Below the pieces are notes generated by a model. It made no database searches and had not been told where the DNA came from. It worked only from the letters and a program-made list of their open reading frames with translations. This document shows, in pieces, positions 52,710-62,255 of a stretch of 64,000 nucleotides of DNA (within the stretch, counting starts at the first letter, position 1; each line of letters begins with the position of its first letter). The stretch comes from Ruminococcus sp. GTDB taxonomy: Bacteria > Bacillota > Clostridia > Oscillospirales > Ruminococcaceae. Location of the stretch: contig JAFXXU010000066.1 in assembly GCA_017542125.1 (NCBI GenBank), positions 1 to 64,000 of the forward strand. Direction: 5' to 3'. The position numbers and the translations under genes were made by a program.

Positions 52710-55700
52710 TCAATCATCGTAATCGGGGTCGTCGTCGATATTTGAAAGCTCCTGACCGTTCATATCCCTGATATAGTCATCGTCCTCCAGCTCGGAGACG
52801 CCGTTCTCGTCCTCAGCCATAAAGCCGTCGCTGAGATCGCCGTCATCAAGTGTGAAGTCCATATCCTCATCAGCCGCAAGGGAGGATCTGGGGATATAAT
52901 CGTCATCGTCGTCAAACGACTGCTTAAGGTCGATGCACTGGTTGTCTTTATCAAGCACATTGATATCGAGGCCAAGGCTCTGCAGCTCCTTGACGAGAAC
53001 TCTGAACGCCTCGGGGATGCCCGGGGTAGGAACGTTCTGACCCTTTACGATAGCCTCGTAGGTCTTGACTCTGCCGACGGTATCGTCCGACTTGACGGTG
53101 AGTATCTCCTGGAGCGTATAGGCGGCGCCGTATGCTTCAAGAGCCCAAACTTCCATCTCTCCGAAACGCTGACCGCCGAACTGCGCCTTACCGCCGAGAG
53201 GCTGCTGAGTAACCAGCGAGTAGGGGCCGACCGAACGAGCGTGGATCTTATCGTCAACCAGGTGGTGGAGCTTAAGGTAGTACATATAGCCCACAGTTAC
53301 CTTGTTATCGAACTTTTCGCCTGTTCTTCCGTCATAGACGGTGAACTTGCCGTCCTCGTGCATTTCGAGGGCGTGGGGGTTGATGACCTCATCCATGGTG
53401 TGGAGGGTGAACTCATCGTTTTTATGCTCCTCGTGGAGCTTCTGAGCCTCACGGAAGCACTCTCTGATATCGGCCTCGTGAGCGCCGTCGAATACAGGGG
53501 TCATGATCTTCCAGCCCAGAGCCTTGCAGGCCATACCGAGGTGGACCTCAAGCACCTGACCGATATTCATACGGGAAGGAACGCCGAGAGGATTGAGCAC
53601 GATATCCAGCGGTGTACCGTCCTCCAGGAAGGGCATATCCTCCTGGGGCAGTATGCGGGAAACAACGCCCTTGTTACCGTGGCGGCCCGCCATCTTATCG
53701 CCGACGGAGATCTTTCTCTTCTGAGCGATATAGCATCTTACCAGCATATTAACTCCGGGAGCCAGCTCGTCGCAGTTCTCTCTGGTGAACTTCTTTACAT
53801 CTATAATGATACCGGCCTCGCCGTGAGGTACCTTAAGGGAGTTATCCCTTACCTCTCTTGCCTTCTCGCCGAAGATGGCGCGGAGCAGTCTCTCCTCGGC
53901 GGTGAGCTCGGTCTCGCCCTTGGGCGTTACCTTACCTACGAGGATATCTCCCGATCTAACCTCTGCACCGATGCAGATGATACCGTTATCGTCCAGATCC
54001 TTAAGTGCTTCCTCGCCCACGTTGGGGATATCTCTGGTGATCTCCTCAGGTCCGAGCTTGGTGTCTCTGCACTCGATCTCATACTCCTCGATGTGGATAG
54101 AGGTGTACTTATCCTGTCTTACCAGGTTCTCGTTCAGCAGAACGGCGTCCTCGTAGTTGTAGCCTTCCCAGGTCATGAAGCCGATGAGGGCGTTCTTACC
54201 CAGTGAAAGCTCGCCGTTGGAGGTAGCGGGGCCGTCGCCTATTACCTGGCCCTTCTTGATGACCTCGCCCTTATCGACGATAGGTCTCTGGTTGGTGCAG
54301 GTGCCGGCGTTGGAGCGCTTGAACTTGGTCATGGTATAGGTGCGGGTGCTGCCGTCCTCCTCGCGGACAACGATCTTATCAGCATCAACGCTCTCTACCA
54401 CGCCGTCGGCCTTGGCAACTACCGCAACGCCCGAGTCAACGCAGGCCTTGTACTCCATACCGGTACCTACGATGGGGTTCTCGGTCTTAAGGAGGGGAAC
54501 TGCCTGCCTCTGCATGTTCGAGCCCATGAGGGCACGGTTAGCGTCGTCGTTCTCCAGGAAGGGGATGCAGGCGGTAGCCACGGAAACGACCATCTTGGGC
54601 GATACGTCCATATAGTCGATCTTGTCGTTCTCGATCTCGAGGATCTGATCACGGTATCTGCCGTTGACCTTGGCTCTTGCAAACTTATGGTCCTCGGTGA
54701 GGGGCTCGTTTGCCTGAGCTACCATATAATTATCCTCGATATCGGCGGTCATATAGACCACCTCGTCGGAAACCACACCGGTCTCCTTGTTTACCTTTCT
54801 GTAAGGAGCCTCGATGAAGCCGTACTCGTTGATCCTTGCGAAGGATGCCAGGTAGGAGATAAGTCCGATGTTAGGACCTTCGGGCGTCTCGATAGGACAC
54901 ATTCTGCCGTAGTGAGAATAGTGAACGTCGCGGACCTCGAAGGATGCGCGGTCTCTGGAAAGACCTCCGGGACCCAGGGCGGAGAGACGTCTCTTGTGAG
55001 TCAGCTCAGCCAGGGGGTTGTTCTGATCCATGAACTGCGACAGCGGCGAGGAGCCGAAAAACTCCTTGATAGCTGCGGTTATGGGTCTGATATTGATCAG
55101 CGCGGTGGGGGTGAGCACCTCCATATCCTGCGACTGGGTATTCATTCTTTCGCGGATGACTCTCTCCATTCTGGTGAAGCCGATGCGGAACTGGTTCTGG
55201 AGCAGCTCACCTACGGAACGGATACGTCTGTTGCCCAGGTGGTCGATATCGTCAACGTCGCCCACGCCCTCACAGAGGTTGAGGAAGTAGGAAATGGTGG
55301 CAACGATATCGTCAAGGGTAATATGCTTGGGAACGAGCTCATCAAGTCTTGCCTTGATATTCTCCTTGAGCTCCTCCTCGTTCTGGGACTCCTCGAGGAT
55401 CTTTCTGAGCACGGGGAAGGAGACCTTCTCGTTCACGCCGAGGGCGGCGGCATCGAAGTCAACATAGCCTGCGATATCTACCATGCAGTTGCCTATGATC
55501 TTGACTTCCTTCTCCTCCACCTTAGTGGAGAGGTCGCCGGTAGCGGGGTCAACGATGAGCTCTCTTACCTCGACCTTTACGAAGGCCTCGGAAACGCCTG
55601 CCTGCTCGATCTCTCTTGCTCTGTCGAAGGAGAGGGTCTCGCCTGCCTCGGCGATGACCTCGCCGGTCATGGGATTAACAACGGGCTGCGAGAGCAGGTG

Positions 55701-56567
55701 GCCGGAAAGTCTGGAGGCTACGCCCAGCTTCTTGTTATACTTATATCTTCCGAAACGCGCAAGATCGTATCTCTTGGCATCGAAGAAGAGGTTATTGAGC
55801 AGTGTGGTAGCTGAATCTACGGTAGCGGGCTCGCCGGGACGGAGCTTACGGTAGGTCTCCAGCAGAGCCTCCTCGTGATTGGCGGTGTTGTCCTTGATGA
55901 GGATAGTCTGGTTGATACGCTCGTCTACACCGAAAAGCGCTTCGATCTCCTCATTGGTGCCGAAGCCGATCGCTCTTATAAAGGTAGTGAGGGGGATCTT
56001 CCTGTTCTTGTCGATACGGACATATACGACATCGTTGGAATCCATCTCATATTCGAGCCATGCTCCGCGGTTGGGGATAACGGTAGTTCTGAAAAGATCC
56101 TTGCCGTTCTTATCCTTATCGGCAGCGTAATAAACGCCGGGGGAACGGACGAGCTGCGAAACTATTACACGCTCCGCTCCGTTGATAACGAAGGTACCGC
56201 TGTCGGTCATGAGCGGGAAGTCGCCCATATAGACTTCAGTCTCCTTGATATCGTCCGTCTCGGTATTGTGCAGTCTGGCAGTTACTCGCAGGGGGGTAGC
56301 ATAGGTCACGTCGCGCTCCTTGCACTCCGCAACGGTATACTTGGGGGTCTCGTCGAATCGGTAATCGACGAAGCTCAGCTCCAGCGTGCCGTTGTAGTCG
56401 GTGATAGCCGCAACGTCCCTGAACACCTCTTTGAGTCCCTCATCGAGGAACCACTGATAGGAATTCTTCTGCACCTCGATCAAGTTGGGCATTTCGAGGA
56501 TCTCATTGATCTTTGCGAAACTCTTTCGGGTATTTTTGCCAAGCTTGACTTCCTTGACATTCACCAT
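52710..56567 (-). CDS. rpoB: RNA polymerase subunit beta
   Basis: 1285 residues. Standard regions are present: [39 protein letters not shown], the rifampicin region [60 protein letters not shown] and [21 protein letters not shown] long acidic C-terminal tail (about 1215-1285) is rich in Asp. ATG 56567 follows AAGGAGTGAT; the frame opens 4 codons earlier. Unlike in most bacteria, no rplJ-rplL precedes it. Confidence 0.98.
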   Translation of the reverse strand: MVNVKEVKLGKNTRKSFAKINEILEMPNLIEVQKNSYQWFLDEGLKEVFRDVAAITDYNGTLELSFVDYRFDETPKYTVAECKERDVTYATPLRVTARLHNTETDDIKETEVYMGDFPLMTDSGTFVINGAERVIVSQLVRSPGVYYAADKDKNGKDLFRTTVIPNRGAWLEYEMDSNDVVYVRIDKNRKIPLTTFIRAIGFGTNEEIEALFGVDERINQTILIKDNTANHEEALLETYRKLRPGEPATVDSATTLLNNLFFDAKRYDLARFGRYKYNKKLGVASRLSGHLLSQPVVNPMTGEVIAEAGETLSFDRAREIEQAGVSEAFVKVEVRELIVDPATGDLSTKVEEKEVKIIGNCMVDIAGYVDFDAAALGVNEKVSFPVLRKILEESQNEEELKENIKARLDELVPKHITLDDIVATISYFLNLCEGVGDVDDIDHLGNRRIRSVGELLQNQFRIGFTRMERVIRERMNTQSQDMEVLTPTALINIRPITAAIKEFFGSSPLSQFMDQNNPLAELTHKRRLSALGPGGLSRDRASFEVRDVHYSHYGRMCPIETPEGPNIGLISYLASFARINEYGFIEAPYRKVNKETGVVSDEVVYMTADIEDNYMVAQANEPLTEDHKFARAKVNGRYRDQILEIENDKIDYMDVSPKMVVSVATACIPFLENDDANRALMGSNMQRQAVPLLKTENPIVGTGMEYKACVDSGVAVVAKADGVVESVDADKIVVREEDGSTRTYTMTKFKRSNAGTCTNQRPIVDKGEVIKKGQVIGDGPATSNGELSLGKNALIGFMTWEGYNYEDAVLLNENLVRQDKYTSIHIEEYEIECRDTKLGPEEITRDIPNVGEEALKDLDDNGIICIGAEVRSGDILVGKVTPKGETELTAEERLLRAIFGEKAREVRDNSLKVPHGEAGIIIDVKKFTRENCDELAPGVNMLVRCYIAQKRKISVGDKMAGRHGNKGVVSRILPQEDMPFLEDGTPLDIVLNPLGVPSRMNIGQVLEVHLGMACKALGWKIMTPVFDGAHEADIRECFREAQKLHEEHKNDEFTLHTMDEVINPHALEMHEDGKFTVYDGRTGEKFDNKVTVGYMYYLKLHHLVDDKIHARSVGPYSLVTQQPLGGKAQFGGQRFGEMEVWALEAYGAAYTLQEILTVKSDDTVGRVKTYEAIVKGQNVPTPGIPEAFRVLVKELQSLGLDINVLDKDNQCIDLKQSFDDDDDYIPRSSLAADEDMDFTLDDGDLSDGFMAEDENGVSELEDDDYIRDMNGQELSNIDDDPDYDD

Positions 56568-56764
56568 AGGCCTGATCACTCCTTAACTTTATCGCACAGA
56601 TCCTCACTGCTCTGCGGCCTGTCCGGAGCCGCTCTAAAGCCTGTGAAAGCTCTGCAAATGAAAGGTTTTTCTCAACCTTTTTTCAAAGTATTTTCAACAA
56701 AAAAGGCGGGAAAATCCATTATGATACATTTTACAATTATACAGCAGATAAATGCAAAAGTCAA
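56568..56764 (-). promoter_or_regulatory. rpoB promoter and leader
   Basis: On the minus strand, TTGACT (56764-56759), 17 bp, TATAAT (56741-56736). A leader of about 160 nt with an AAAGGTT/AACCTTT stem and a GC-rich CGGCTCCGGACAGGCCG region follows. Confidence 0.6.
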
Positions 56765-56985
56765 GGAAGATCCTGCTCTTTGACGCTCGATTTGTAGGGT
56801 TGCACAAAGCATTACACCTTTACACCCGGAAAGTTCTATGATTGAATTTCTGTGACAGTTTGGTAAACTTTTGATTAACCGAGATTTTTCATTTGCTCAT
56901 ATTTTAATATTCTGTGCTGCTTTGGTGGGCGTTGGAGGGCTTTGTGCCTTGATATTTGCTTTGTACGTGTTCCGCAATTTTCGGG
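56765..56985. other. Intergenic region between rpoB and the CotH-like gene
   Basis: About 220 bp, no gene. It contains GCTTTGTGCCTTG (56939-56951), also found near 17703 and 36641, but here without a matching hairpin arm. Confidence 0.4.
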
Positions 56986-57015
56986 TTGACTTTTCCTGCC
57001 TTATTATGCTATTAT
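56986..57015 (+). promoter_or_regulatory. Promoter of the CotH-like gene
   Basis: TTGACT (56986-56991), 18 bp, TATTAT (57010-57015), about 42 bp before the ATG. Confidence 0.55.
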
Positions 57016-57056
57016 ATTCCTGTGTTTTTTATCTGTTGTAAAGAGGTGTATATCAT

Positions 57057-58670
57057 ATGAGTATAAGATCTAAGCTCTCCTGCCTCCTCGCCGCCTGTAT
57101 GCTCTTCGGCTGCTCTGCTTCCGAAAGCTCTTCACAAAGCGGGAGCTCCCCCGCCCCGGATAATTCATCTGTCGCTCAGTCGGAGGCCCCTGCCCCCGCC
57201 GATGTCTCCGAGGAAGAGCCCGGCGTTTTGCCAGTTATCAAAATACAGACCAAAAGCTCCGACCCGGATGTTATGAAATTCGTCACCGAGCCCGTTGCAG
57301 GTCATGTATCGAAAAGTATCGCCACCTGGACCCCCGGCTACGTTGCCCCTGCCGAGCCCTATTATGAGGATTGCTTCGTCACGGTCTGCGGTGCCGACGG
57401 CAAGATCCAGCTCTCCGGCGCTGATGCTCAGGTCAAGGTGCGCGGCAACTGGACTACCAATTATCCCAAGAAGCCCCTCCGTATCAAGTTCGCCGAGAAG
57501 CAGCCCATGCTGGGTCTCAACGGCGGGAATGATCTGAAAAACTGGGTGCTCCTTGCCGAGTACAAGGACGGCTCAATGCTCCGCAACAAGACGGCTCTTG
57601 AAGCCTCCCGGGGCATCCTTGAGCCTGACGGTCTCTACGCCTCCGACGCTGCCTTGGTGGAGGTAAAGATCAACGGGGAATACTACGGTGTTTACCTGCT
57701 CTGCGAGCAGCAGCAGGTAAACAAGTACCGCGTGGATATCACCAAGGCGGAGGAGAACTACGAGGGCACCGACATCGGCTACTTCCTGGAATTCGACGGC
57801 AATTACACCACCGAGGATGTTATGCACCGTTTCTATATCGGCTACAATGAGAACGCTCCCCTGGTTCCTTATGACGGCAATGACGGCAGCGGCAAGACCA
57901 TCACCTGTCTGGGCGGCAACCGCCGGAAGGTGGGCTTCGTTATCAAGAGCGATATTTATTCCGCAGCCCAGAGGGATTTCATCTCCAACTTCGTTGACGG
58001 TGTTTACAAGATAATGTACGAGGCTGCCTACAACAACAAGGCGCTGGTCTTCAACGAGGATTACTCCGAGCTTACCGAGAGCACCTCGGTAACTCCCCGG
58101 GAGGCGGTGGAGAGGGTAGTCGATCTGGATTCGCTGGCGGATATGTATCTGATCAGCGAGCTCACCTGCGACGCAGACCTTTACTGGTCCAGCTTCTTTA
58201 TGGATGCCGATTTCGGCGAGGGCGGCTCGAAGAAGCTCCGCTTCGAGGCTCCCTGGGACTTTGATTCGGGTCTGGGCAACAAAAATCGCTGTGCCGACGG
58301 CACCGGCTTCTATGCCGCAAACATCATCCCCGATGTTAACGGTGTGGAGTATGAGACCGTGAACCCCTGGCTTGCGGTGCTGATGTATCAGGACTGGTTT
58401 CAGGACATCATCAGAGAAAAGTGGACTAGAGCCTACGACAGCGGCGTGTTCACCAAGGCTGCGGATCAGATCCTTGCCGACACCGCCGATTATGCAGAGG
58501 CCTTTGCCAGGAACTATGAAAAGTGGGATAACATCCGCAATAACAGCTCCTTTGCAAACGAGCTCTCCAAGCAGGCAGCAGCCTGCAAGGATCAGGAAAG
58601 CGCAGCTGCGTTCCTGCATAAATGGTTCACCGCCCGTGTCGGGTTCATCAACGAAAACTGGCACAAATAA
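57057..58670 (+). CDS. CotH-like kinase-fold lipoprotein
   Basis: A 537-residue lipoprotein (lipobox FGCS, Cys19) with a Ser/Pro-rich spacer (to about 58) and a CotH kinase-like domain (about 110-500). Family motifs are QVKVRGNWTTNYPKKPLRIK, NWVLLAEYKDGSMLRNKTAL, VEVKINGEYYGVYLLCEQ, ADMYLISELTCDADLYWSS and FEAPWDFDSGLGN with the metal-binding Asp. CotH proteins of spore coats are atypical protein kinases; rumen and gut Firmicutes carry many extracellular forms, some attached to polysaccharide-degrading systems. Here it is a stand-alone surface protein. Confidence 0.88.
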   Translation: MSIRSKLSCLLAACMLFGCSASESSSQSGSSPAPDNSSVAQSEAPAPADVSEEEPGVLPVIKIQTKSSDPDVMKFVTEPVAGHVSKSIATWTPGYVAPAEPYYEDCFVTVCGADGKIQLSGADAQVKVRGNWTTNYPKKPLRIKFAEKQPMLGLNGGNDLKNWVLLAEYKDGSMLRNKTALEASRGILEPDGLYASDAALVEVKINGEYYGVYLLCEQQQVNKYRVDITKAEENYEGTDIGYFLEFDGNYTTEDVMHRFYIGYNENAPLVPYDGNDGSGKTITCLGGNRRKVGFVIKSDIYSAAQRDFISNFVDGVYKIMYEAAYNNKALVFNEDYSELTESTSVTPREAVERVVDLDSLADMYLISELTCDADLYWSSFFMDADFGEGGSKKLRFEAPWDFDSGLGNKNRCADGTGFYAANIIPDVNGVEYETVNPWLAVLMYQDWFQDIIREKWTRAYDSGVFTKAADQILADTADYAEAFARNYEKWDNIRNNSSFANELSKQAAACKDQESAAAFLHKWFTARVGFINENWHK

Positions 58671-58677
58671 GCATAGT

Positions 58678-58707
58678 AAAAAGCGCTCCTCCGAGGGCGC
58701 TTTTTTG
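58678..58707 (+). terminator. Terminator of the CotH-like gene
   Basis: AAAAGCGCTCCT/AGGGCGCTTTT with one bulge and a T-run. Confidence 0.8.
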
Positions 58708-58752
58708 TTTTCCGAAATCTTCCCGGATACCGGCAATGCCATGCCCTGACTA

Positions 58753-58781
58753 TTGACATCAGGGGCAAAAAATGATAAAAT
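58753..58781 (+). promoter_or_regulatory. Promoter of the GNAT gene
   Basis: TTGACA (58753-58758), 17 bp, TAAAAT (58776-58781). Confidence 0.65.
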
Positions 58782-58817
58782 CAGAAGTGATAAATGTGTA
58801 TTACGGAGGTGCGCAAA

Positions 58818-59318
58818 TTGCTGGAGTTAAGACCCTTTTCTGACGGTGAAGCCGGGAGGATACTCTCCTGGTCGGGGGACGAGGCGGCGTTCCGGAAATG
58901 GAGCGCCGACAGATACGGCAAGTTCCCCATAGTCCCCGAAGATATGCTCTCCTTTTACCGCGAGGCCTCAAAGAACGGCTGGTTCTTCCCCTACACGGCA
59001 TATAAGGACGGCGAACCTGCGGGGCATCTGATAATCAGATTCCCTTATAACAATAACAGGACTGCCCGCTTCGGATTTGTCATCGTCGATCCGGCTCTGA
59101 GGGGCAGGGGGCTGGGCAGAGAGCTTGTCGAAGCGGCAAAGCGTGAGGCAAAGGAACGTCACGGCGCCTCCGAGGCCACGATGGGTGTCTTCGCCAACAA
59201 CGAGCCCGCCCTCCGCTGCTACCTCTCCGCAGGCTTCGTCATACAGGAGACGGAAGAAGAATACTACGAGATCTTCGGCGAAAAATGGCGCTGCATAGAA
59301 ATGAAAGCAGAGCTGTAA
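58818..59318 (+). CDS. GNAT-family N-acetyltransferase
   Basis: A 166-residue acetyltransferase with the acetyl-CoA-binding motif VIVDPALRGRGLGRELVEAA (motif A, about 92-111) and the C-terminal FANNEPALRCYLSAGFV (motif B). It resembles RimI/PhnO-type enzymes; the substrate is unknown. TTG 58818 is chosen because GGAGGTGC stands 7 bases upstream; an in-frame start 8 codons earlier would include that site. Confidence 0.82.
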   Translation: MLELRPFSDGEAGRILSWSGDEAAFRKWSADRYGKFPIVPEDMLSFYREASKNGWFFPYTAYKDGEPAGHLIIRFPYNNNRTARFGFVIVDPALRGRGLGRELVEAAKREAKERHGASEATMGVFANNEPALRCYLSAGFVIQETEEEYYEIFGEKWRCIEMKAEL

Positions 59319-59354
59319 CAAGCATAAAAGATATAATCAAAGGGGAGAATAACA

Positions 59355-59639
59355 ATGAAAAAAGCATATGATTTCCTGGGTATACTATGCTGGTGTATGG
59401 TGGGAGGTTTTATCGGCAGGACCCTCCATATCATAAGAGAGCATAACGAACAGGGCGATAAGCTGAAAGAACTGGCAAAGGAGATGGGCGTTGCCGATAA
59501 CTGGGTGCAGGATATCATCATCAGCGGCGCCATTTCCGCCGGGATAATAGCGGTCTGCATCATCGCAAGGATCATAATAAAGAAGAAGTACGGAGAGAAC
59601 TTCTCCGCGGATAATAAGGATAATAACAGCAAGGAGTGA
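59355..59639 (+). CDS. Small membrane protein
   Basis: A 94-residue protein with two membrane segments: about 6-24 (DFLGILCWCMVGGFIG) and about 54-74 (IIISGAISAGIIAVCIIARI). A charged middle part (HNEQGDKLKELAKEMG) and an acidic Asn/Asp/Lys tail lie between and after. AAAGGGGAG precedes the ATG. The next gene starts after one base. The family is not recognised. Confidence 0.6.
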   Translation: MKKAYDFLGILCWCMVGGFIGRTLHIIREHNEQGDKLKELAKEMGVADNWVQDIIISGAISAGIIAVCIIARIIIKKKYGENFSADNKDNNSKE

Positions 59640-59640
59640 T

Positions 59641-60582
59641 ATGACTGTGAGCACGATGATAACTTCCACTTTCAGAAGCAGAGACGGCATCCACGACATT
59701 AGCTATCACGTCTGGTTCCCCGAGGGGGAGGTCAAGGGCGTGGTGCAGATCGCACACGGTATGTGCGAGTATGTGATGCGCTTCAAGGGCTTTGCAGAGT
59801 TCCTGACAGAGCACGGCTATGTGGTCTGCGGCAATGACCACCTGGGTCACGGAAACAGCGTCCGGGAGGAGAGCGAGCTGGGCTACTTCGCCGACAAGGA
59901 CGGCTGGGAGACCGTCGTCAAGGATATGCACACCCTCACAAAGCTGATGAAGAAGAACTACCCCGATCAGCCCTATTTCCTCTTCGGGCACAGCATGGGC
60001 TCCTTCCTGGCAAGAGCATATACCACCTGGTTCGGCAGAGAGCTGGACGGTGCAATATACAGCGGCACCGCAGGCCCCCTCAAGGGCGGCGAGCTGCTGC
60101 TCCTCACCATCGACGCTATGTATAAGAAGTACGAGCCCGGCTTCCGCAGCGATGCACTCAACAAGATGTCCTTCGGCAAGTACAACAGCAGGATAGAGAA
60201 CCCCCGCACCGAGTTCGACTGGCTCACCCGCGACGAGAGCATAGTCGATGCCTATTTGGCCGACCCGAAATGCGGCTTTGTGTTCACCCTGAACGGCTTT
60301 GAGAACCTGCTGAAGATGCTCTGGTTCGTAAGCCAGGATAAATGGTTCTCCACGATGAGAAAGGATCTGCCCCTGCTGTTCATCGCAGGCGAGGAGGACC
60401 CCGTGGGCAATTACGGCGAGGGAGTCAAGAAGGTGTTCAACAAGCTGCTCTCCTACTCCTGCCGCGCAAGGATAAGGCTCTATGAGGGCGCAAGGCACGA
60501 GCTCACAAATGAGCTTAACAAGGAAGAGGTCTTCTCGGATGTTCTGGAGTTCCTCGACACCTACGCTCAGGGGGCTCTGTAA
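59641..60582 (+). CDS. Alpha/beta hydrolase, lysophospholipase / monoglyceride-lipase type
   Basis: A 313-residue hydrolase of the serine aminopeptidase S33 (PldB-like) group: oxyanion-side motif QIAHGMCEYVMRFKGFAEFL, HLGHGNS, the nucleophile elbow GHSMGS (Ser about 120), catalytic Asp in IAGEEDPVG and His in GARHELTNE. It is probably cytosolic and acts on monoacylglycerols or lysophospholipids. Its ATG is one base after the small membrane protein's stop, with AAGGAGTG upstream. Confidence 0.88.
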   Translation: MTVSTMITSTFRSRDGIHDISYHVWFPEGEVKGVVQIAHGMCEYVMRFKGFAEFLTEHGYVVCGNDHLGHGNSVREESELGYFADKDGWETVVKDMHTLTKLMKKNYPDQPYFLFGHSMGSFLARAYTTWFGRELDGAIYSGTAGPLKGGELLLLTIDAMYKKYEPGFRSDALNKMSFGKYNSRIENPRTEFDWLTRDESIVDAYLADPKCGFVFTLNGFENLLKMLWFVSQDKWFSTMRKDLPLLFIAGEEDPVGNYGEGVKKVFNKLLSYSCRARIRLYEGARHELTNELNKEEVFSDVLEFLDTYAQGAL

Positions 60583-60644
60583 ACAAACTATCGAAAATGC
60601 TCTCACCCCAGAGAGGGGCGGGAGCATTAAAGGAATGAGGATAT

Positions 60645-62171
60645 ATGTTTGCCAGGATAAACAGTCTGGGGCTGATGGGGCTCAACGCCTTCCCCGTTGA
60701 GGTGGAGATAGAAGCCAGCAGGGGCATCCAGAGCTTTGATATAGTCGGGCTCGCCGATGCCGCCGTCCGCGAGAGCAGAGAGAGGATACGCTCGGCGCTG
60801 CGCTCCTCGGGGATCAGCTTCCCCACTCAGAGGATAATGGTCAACCTCGCCCCCGCCGACAAAAAAAAGTCCGGCTCGGTACACGACCTGGGTATAACCG
60901 TGGCTCTGCTGGCGGTAATGGGCTTCACCGACGCCGCAAAGAACGATAAGGCAGCCTTCATCGGCGAGGTCTCCCTCTCCGGGGATATAAGACCCGTGGC
61001 GGGAGTGCTGCCTATGACCATTCTCGCCCAAAAGCAGGGGCTTGAAGAGATATACGTCCCCTTCGATAACGCCCGGGAGGCGGCAGTGGTGGAGGGGATA
61101 AAGGTCTACGGGGTCGAGAGCCTCTCCCAGCTGGTGCTGCACTTCTCCGGCAAAGCCGTGATGATGCCCGCTAAGGCAGTGAGCGCCGGGGAGCCGGATT
61201 ATTTCGGTACTCTTGATTTCGCAGATGTCAGAGGGCAGCAGAACGCCAAGAAGGCTCTGGAGATCGCAGCCGCCGGCGGGCACAACGCCCTTATGGTGGG
61301 CGCCCCCGGCTCCGGCAAGTCGATGCTGGCAAAGCGTATGCCCTCCATACTCCCGGGGATGACCTTTGAGGAATCTATCGAGACCACCAATATCCATTCC
61401 GTCGCGGGGCTGCTTGATAAGGACAACCCCCTCGTCACCGTAAGACCCTTCCGCTCGCCTCACCATACAGTCTCCGCAGCGGGGCTTTCGGGAGGCGGCT
61501 CGGTGCCCAGGCCGGGAGAGATCTCCCTCGCCCATAACGGCCTGCTCTTTCTGGACGAGCTGGCGGAATTCTCCCGCATATCCCTGGAGATACTGCGCCA
61601 GCCCCTGGAGGACAGACAGGTGACCATCTCCCGGGTCTCGGGGAGCGTTACATACCCCTGCTCATTTATGCTGATAGCCGCCATGAACCCCTGCCCCTGC
61701 GGGTATTACGGTCACCCGACGAGAAAGTGCATCTGCTCGCCGAAGCAGGTGAAGTCCTATCTTTCCAGGGTCAGCGGGCCGCTGCTTGACCGCTTCGACA
61801 TCCACGTTGAGGTGGCTCCTGTGGAGTTCGGGGATCTGGCATCCTCCGAAAAGGAGGAAAGCTCGGCAGAGATCAGGCAGAGAGTACAGGCAGCCCGGGA
61901 CATCCAGACCGAGCGCTTCAAGGGCACGGACATCACCTGCAACGCCAGGATAACCAGCGATATCATCCGGGAGGTCTGCCCGATGACAGACAAGGCCGAA
62001 AAGCTTCTGGAGAGTGTGTTCAACCGCCTGGGGCTCTCCGCCAGAGCATACGACAGGATACTTAAAGTCGCCAGGACCTGCGCCGATATGGATAACAGCA
62101 GGGAGCTTACCGATGCCCACATAGCCCAGGCAGTACAGTTCCGCAGCTTAGACCGGAAATACTGGGATTGA
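60645..62171 (+). CDS. comM: ComM/YifB-family Mg-chelatase-like AAA ATPase
   Basis: A 508-residue protein in three parts. The N-terminal LonC-like domain (about 1-170) includes FDIVGLADAAVRESRERIRS and SVHDLGITVALLA. The AAA domain has Walker A GAPGSGKS (about 220-227), Walker B LLFLDELAEF and AAMNPCPCGYYG. The C-terminal domain has SARAYDRILKVARTCADM. In other bacteria ComM is a branch-migration helicase used in natural transformation. The name is by homology only. Confidence 0.92.
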   Translation: MFARINSLGLMGLNAFPVEVEIEASRGIQSFDIVGLADAAVRESRERIRSALRSSGISFPTQRIMVNLAPADKKKSGSVHDLGITVALLAVMGFTDAAKNDKAAFIGEVSLSGDIRPVAGVLPMTILAQKQGLEEIYVPFDNAREAAVVEGIKVYGVESLSQLVLHFSGKAVMMPAKAVSAGEPDYFGTLDFADVRGQQNAKKALEIAAAGGHNALMVGAPGSGKSMLAKRMPSILPGMTFEESIETTNIHSVAGLLDKDNPLVTVRPFRSPHHTVSAAGLSGGGSVPRPGEISLAHNGLLFLDELAEFSRISLEILRQPLEDRQVTISRVSGSVTYPCSFMLIAAMNPCPCGYYGHPTRKCICSPKQVKSYLSRVSGPLLDRFDIHVEVAPVEFGDLASSEKEESSAEIRQRVQAARDIQTERFKGTDITCNARITSDIIREVCPMTDKAEKLLESVFNRLGLSARAYDRILKVARTCADMDNSRELTDAHIAQAVQFRSLDRKYWD

Positions 62172-62200
62172 GCAGGCAGCCGCGATCAAGGCACAAATTG

Positions 62201-62247
62201 AAAAGACCAGACACAGAGCAGTTGCTCCGTGTTTGGTCTTTTTGTTT
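62201..62247 (+). terminator. Terminator of comM
   Basis: AAAAGACCAGACAC (62201-62214) pairs with GTGTTTGGTCTTTT (62229-62242), followed by a T-rich tract. CAAGGCACAAA, the complement of the recurrent motif, lies just upstream at 62187. Confidence 0.8.
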
Positions 62248-62255
62248 TTGGGTGT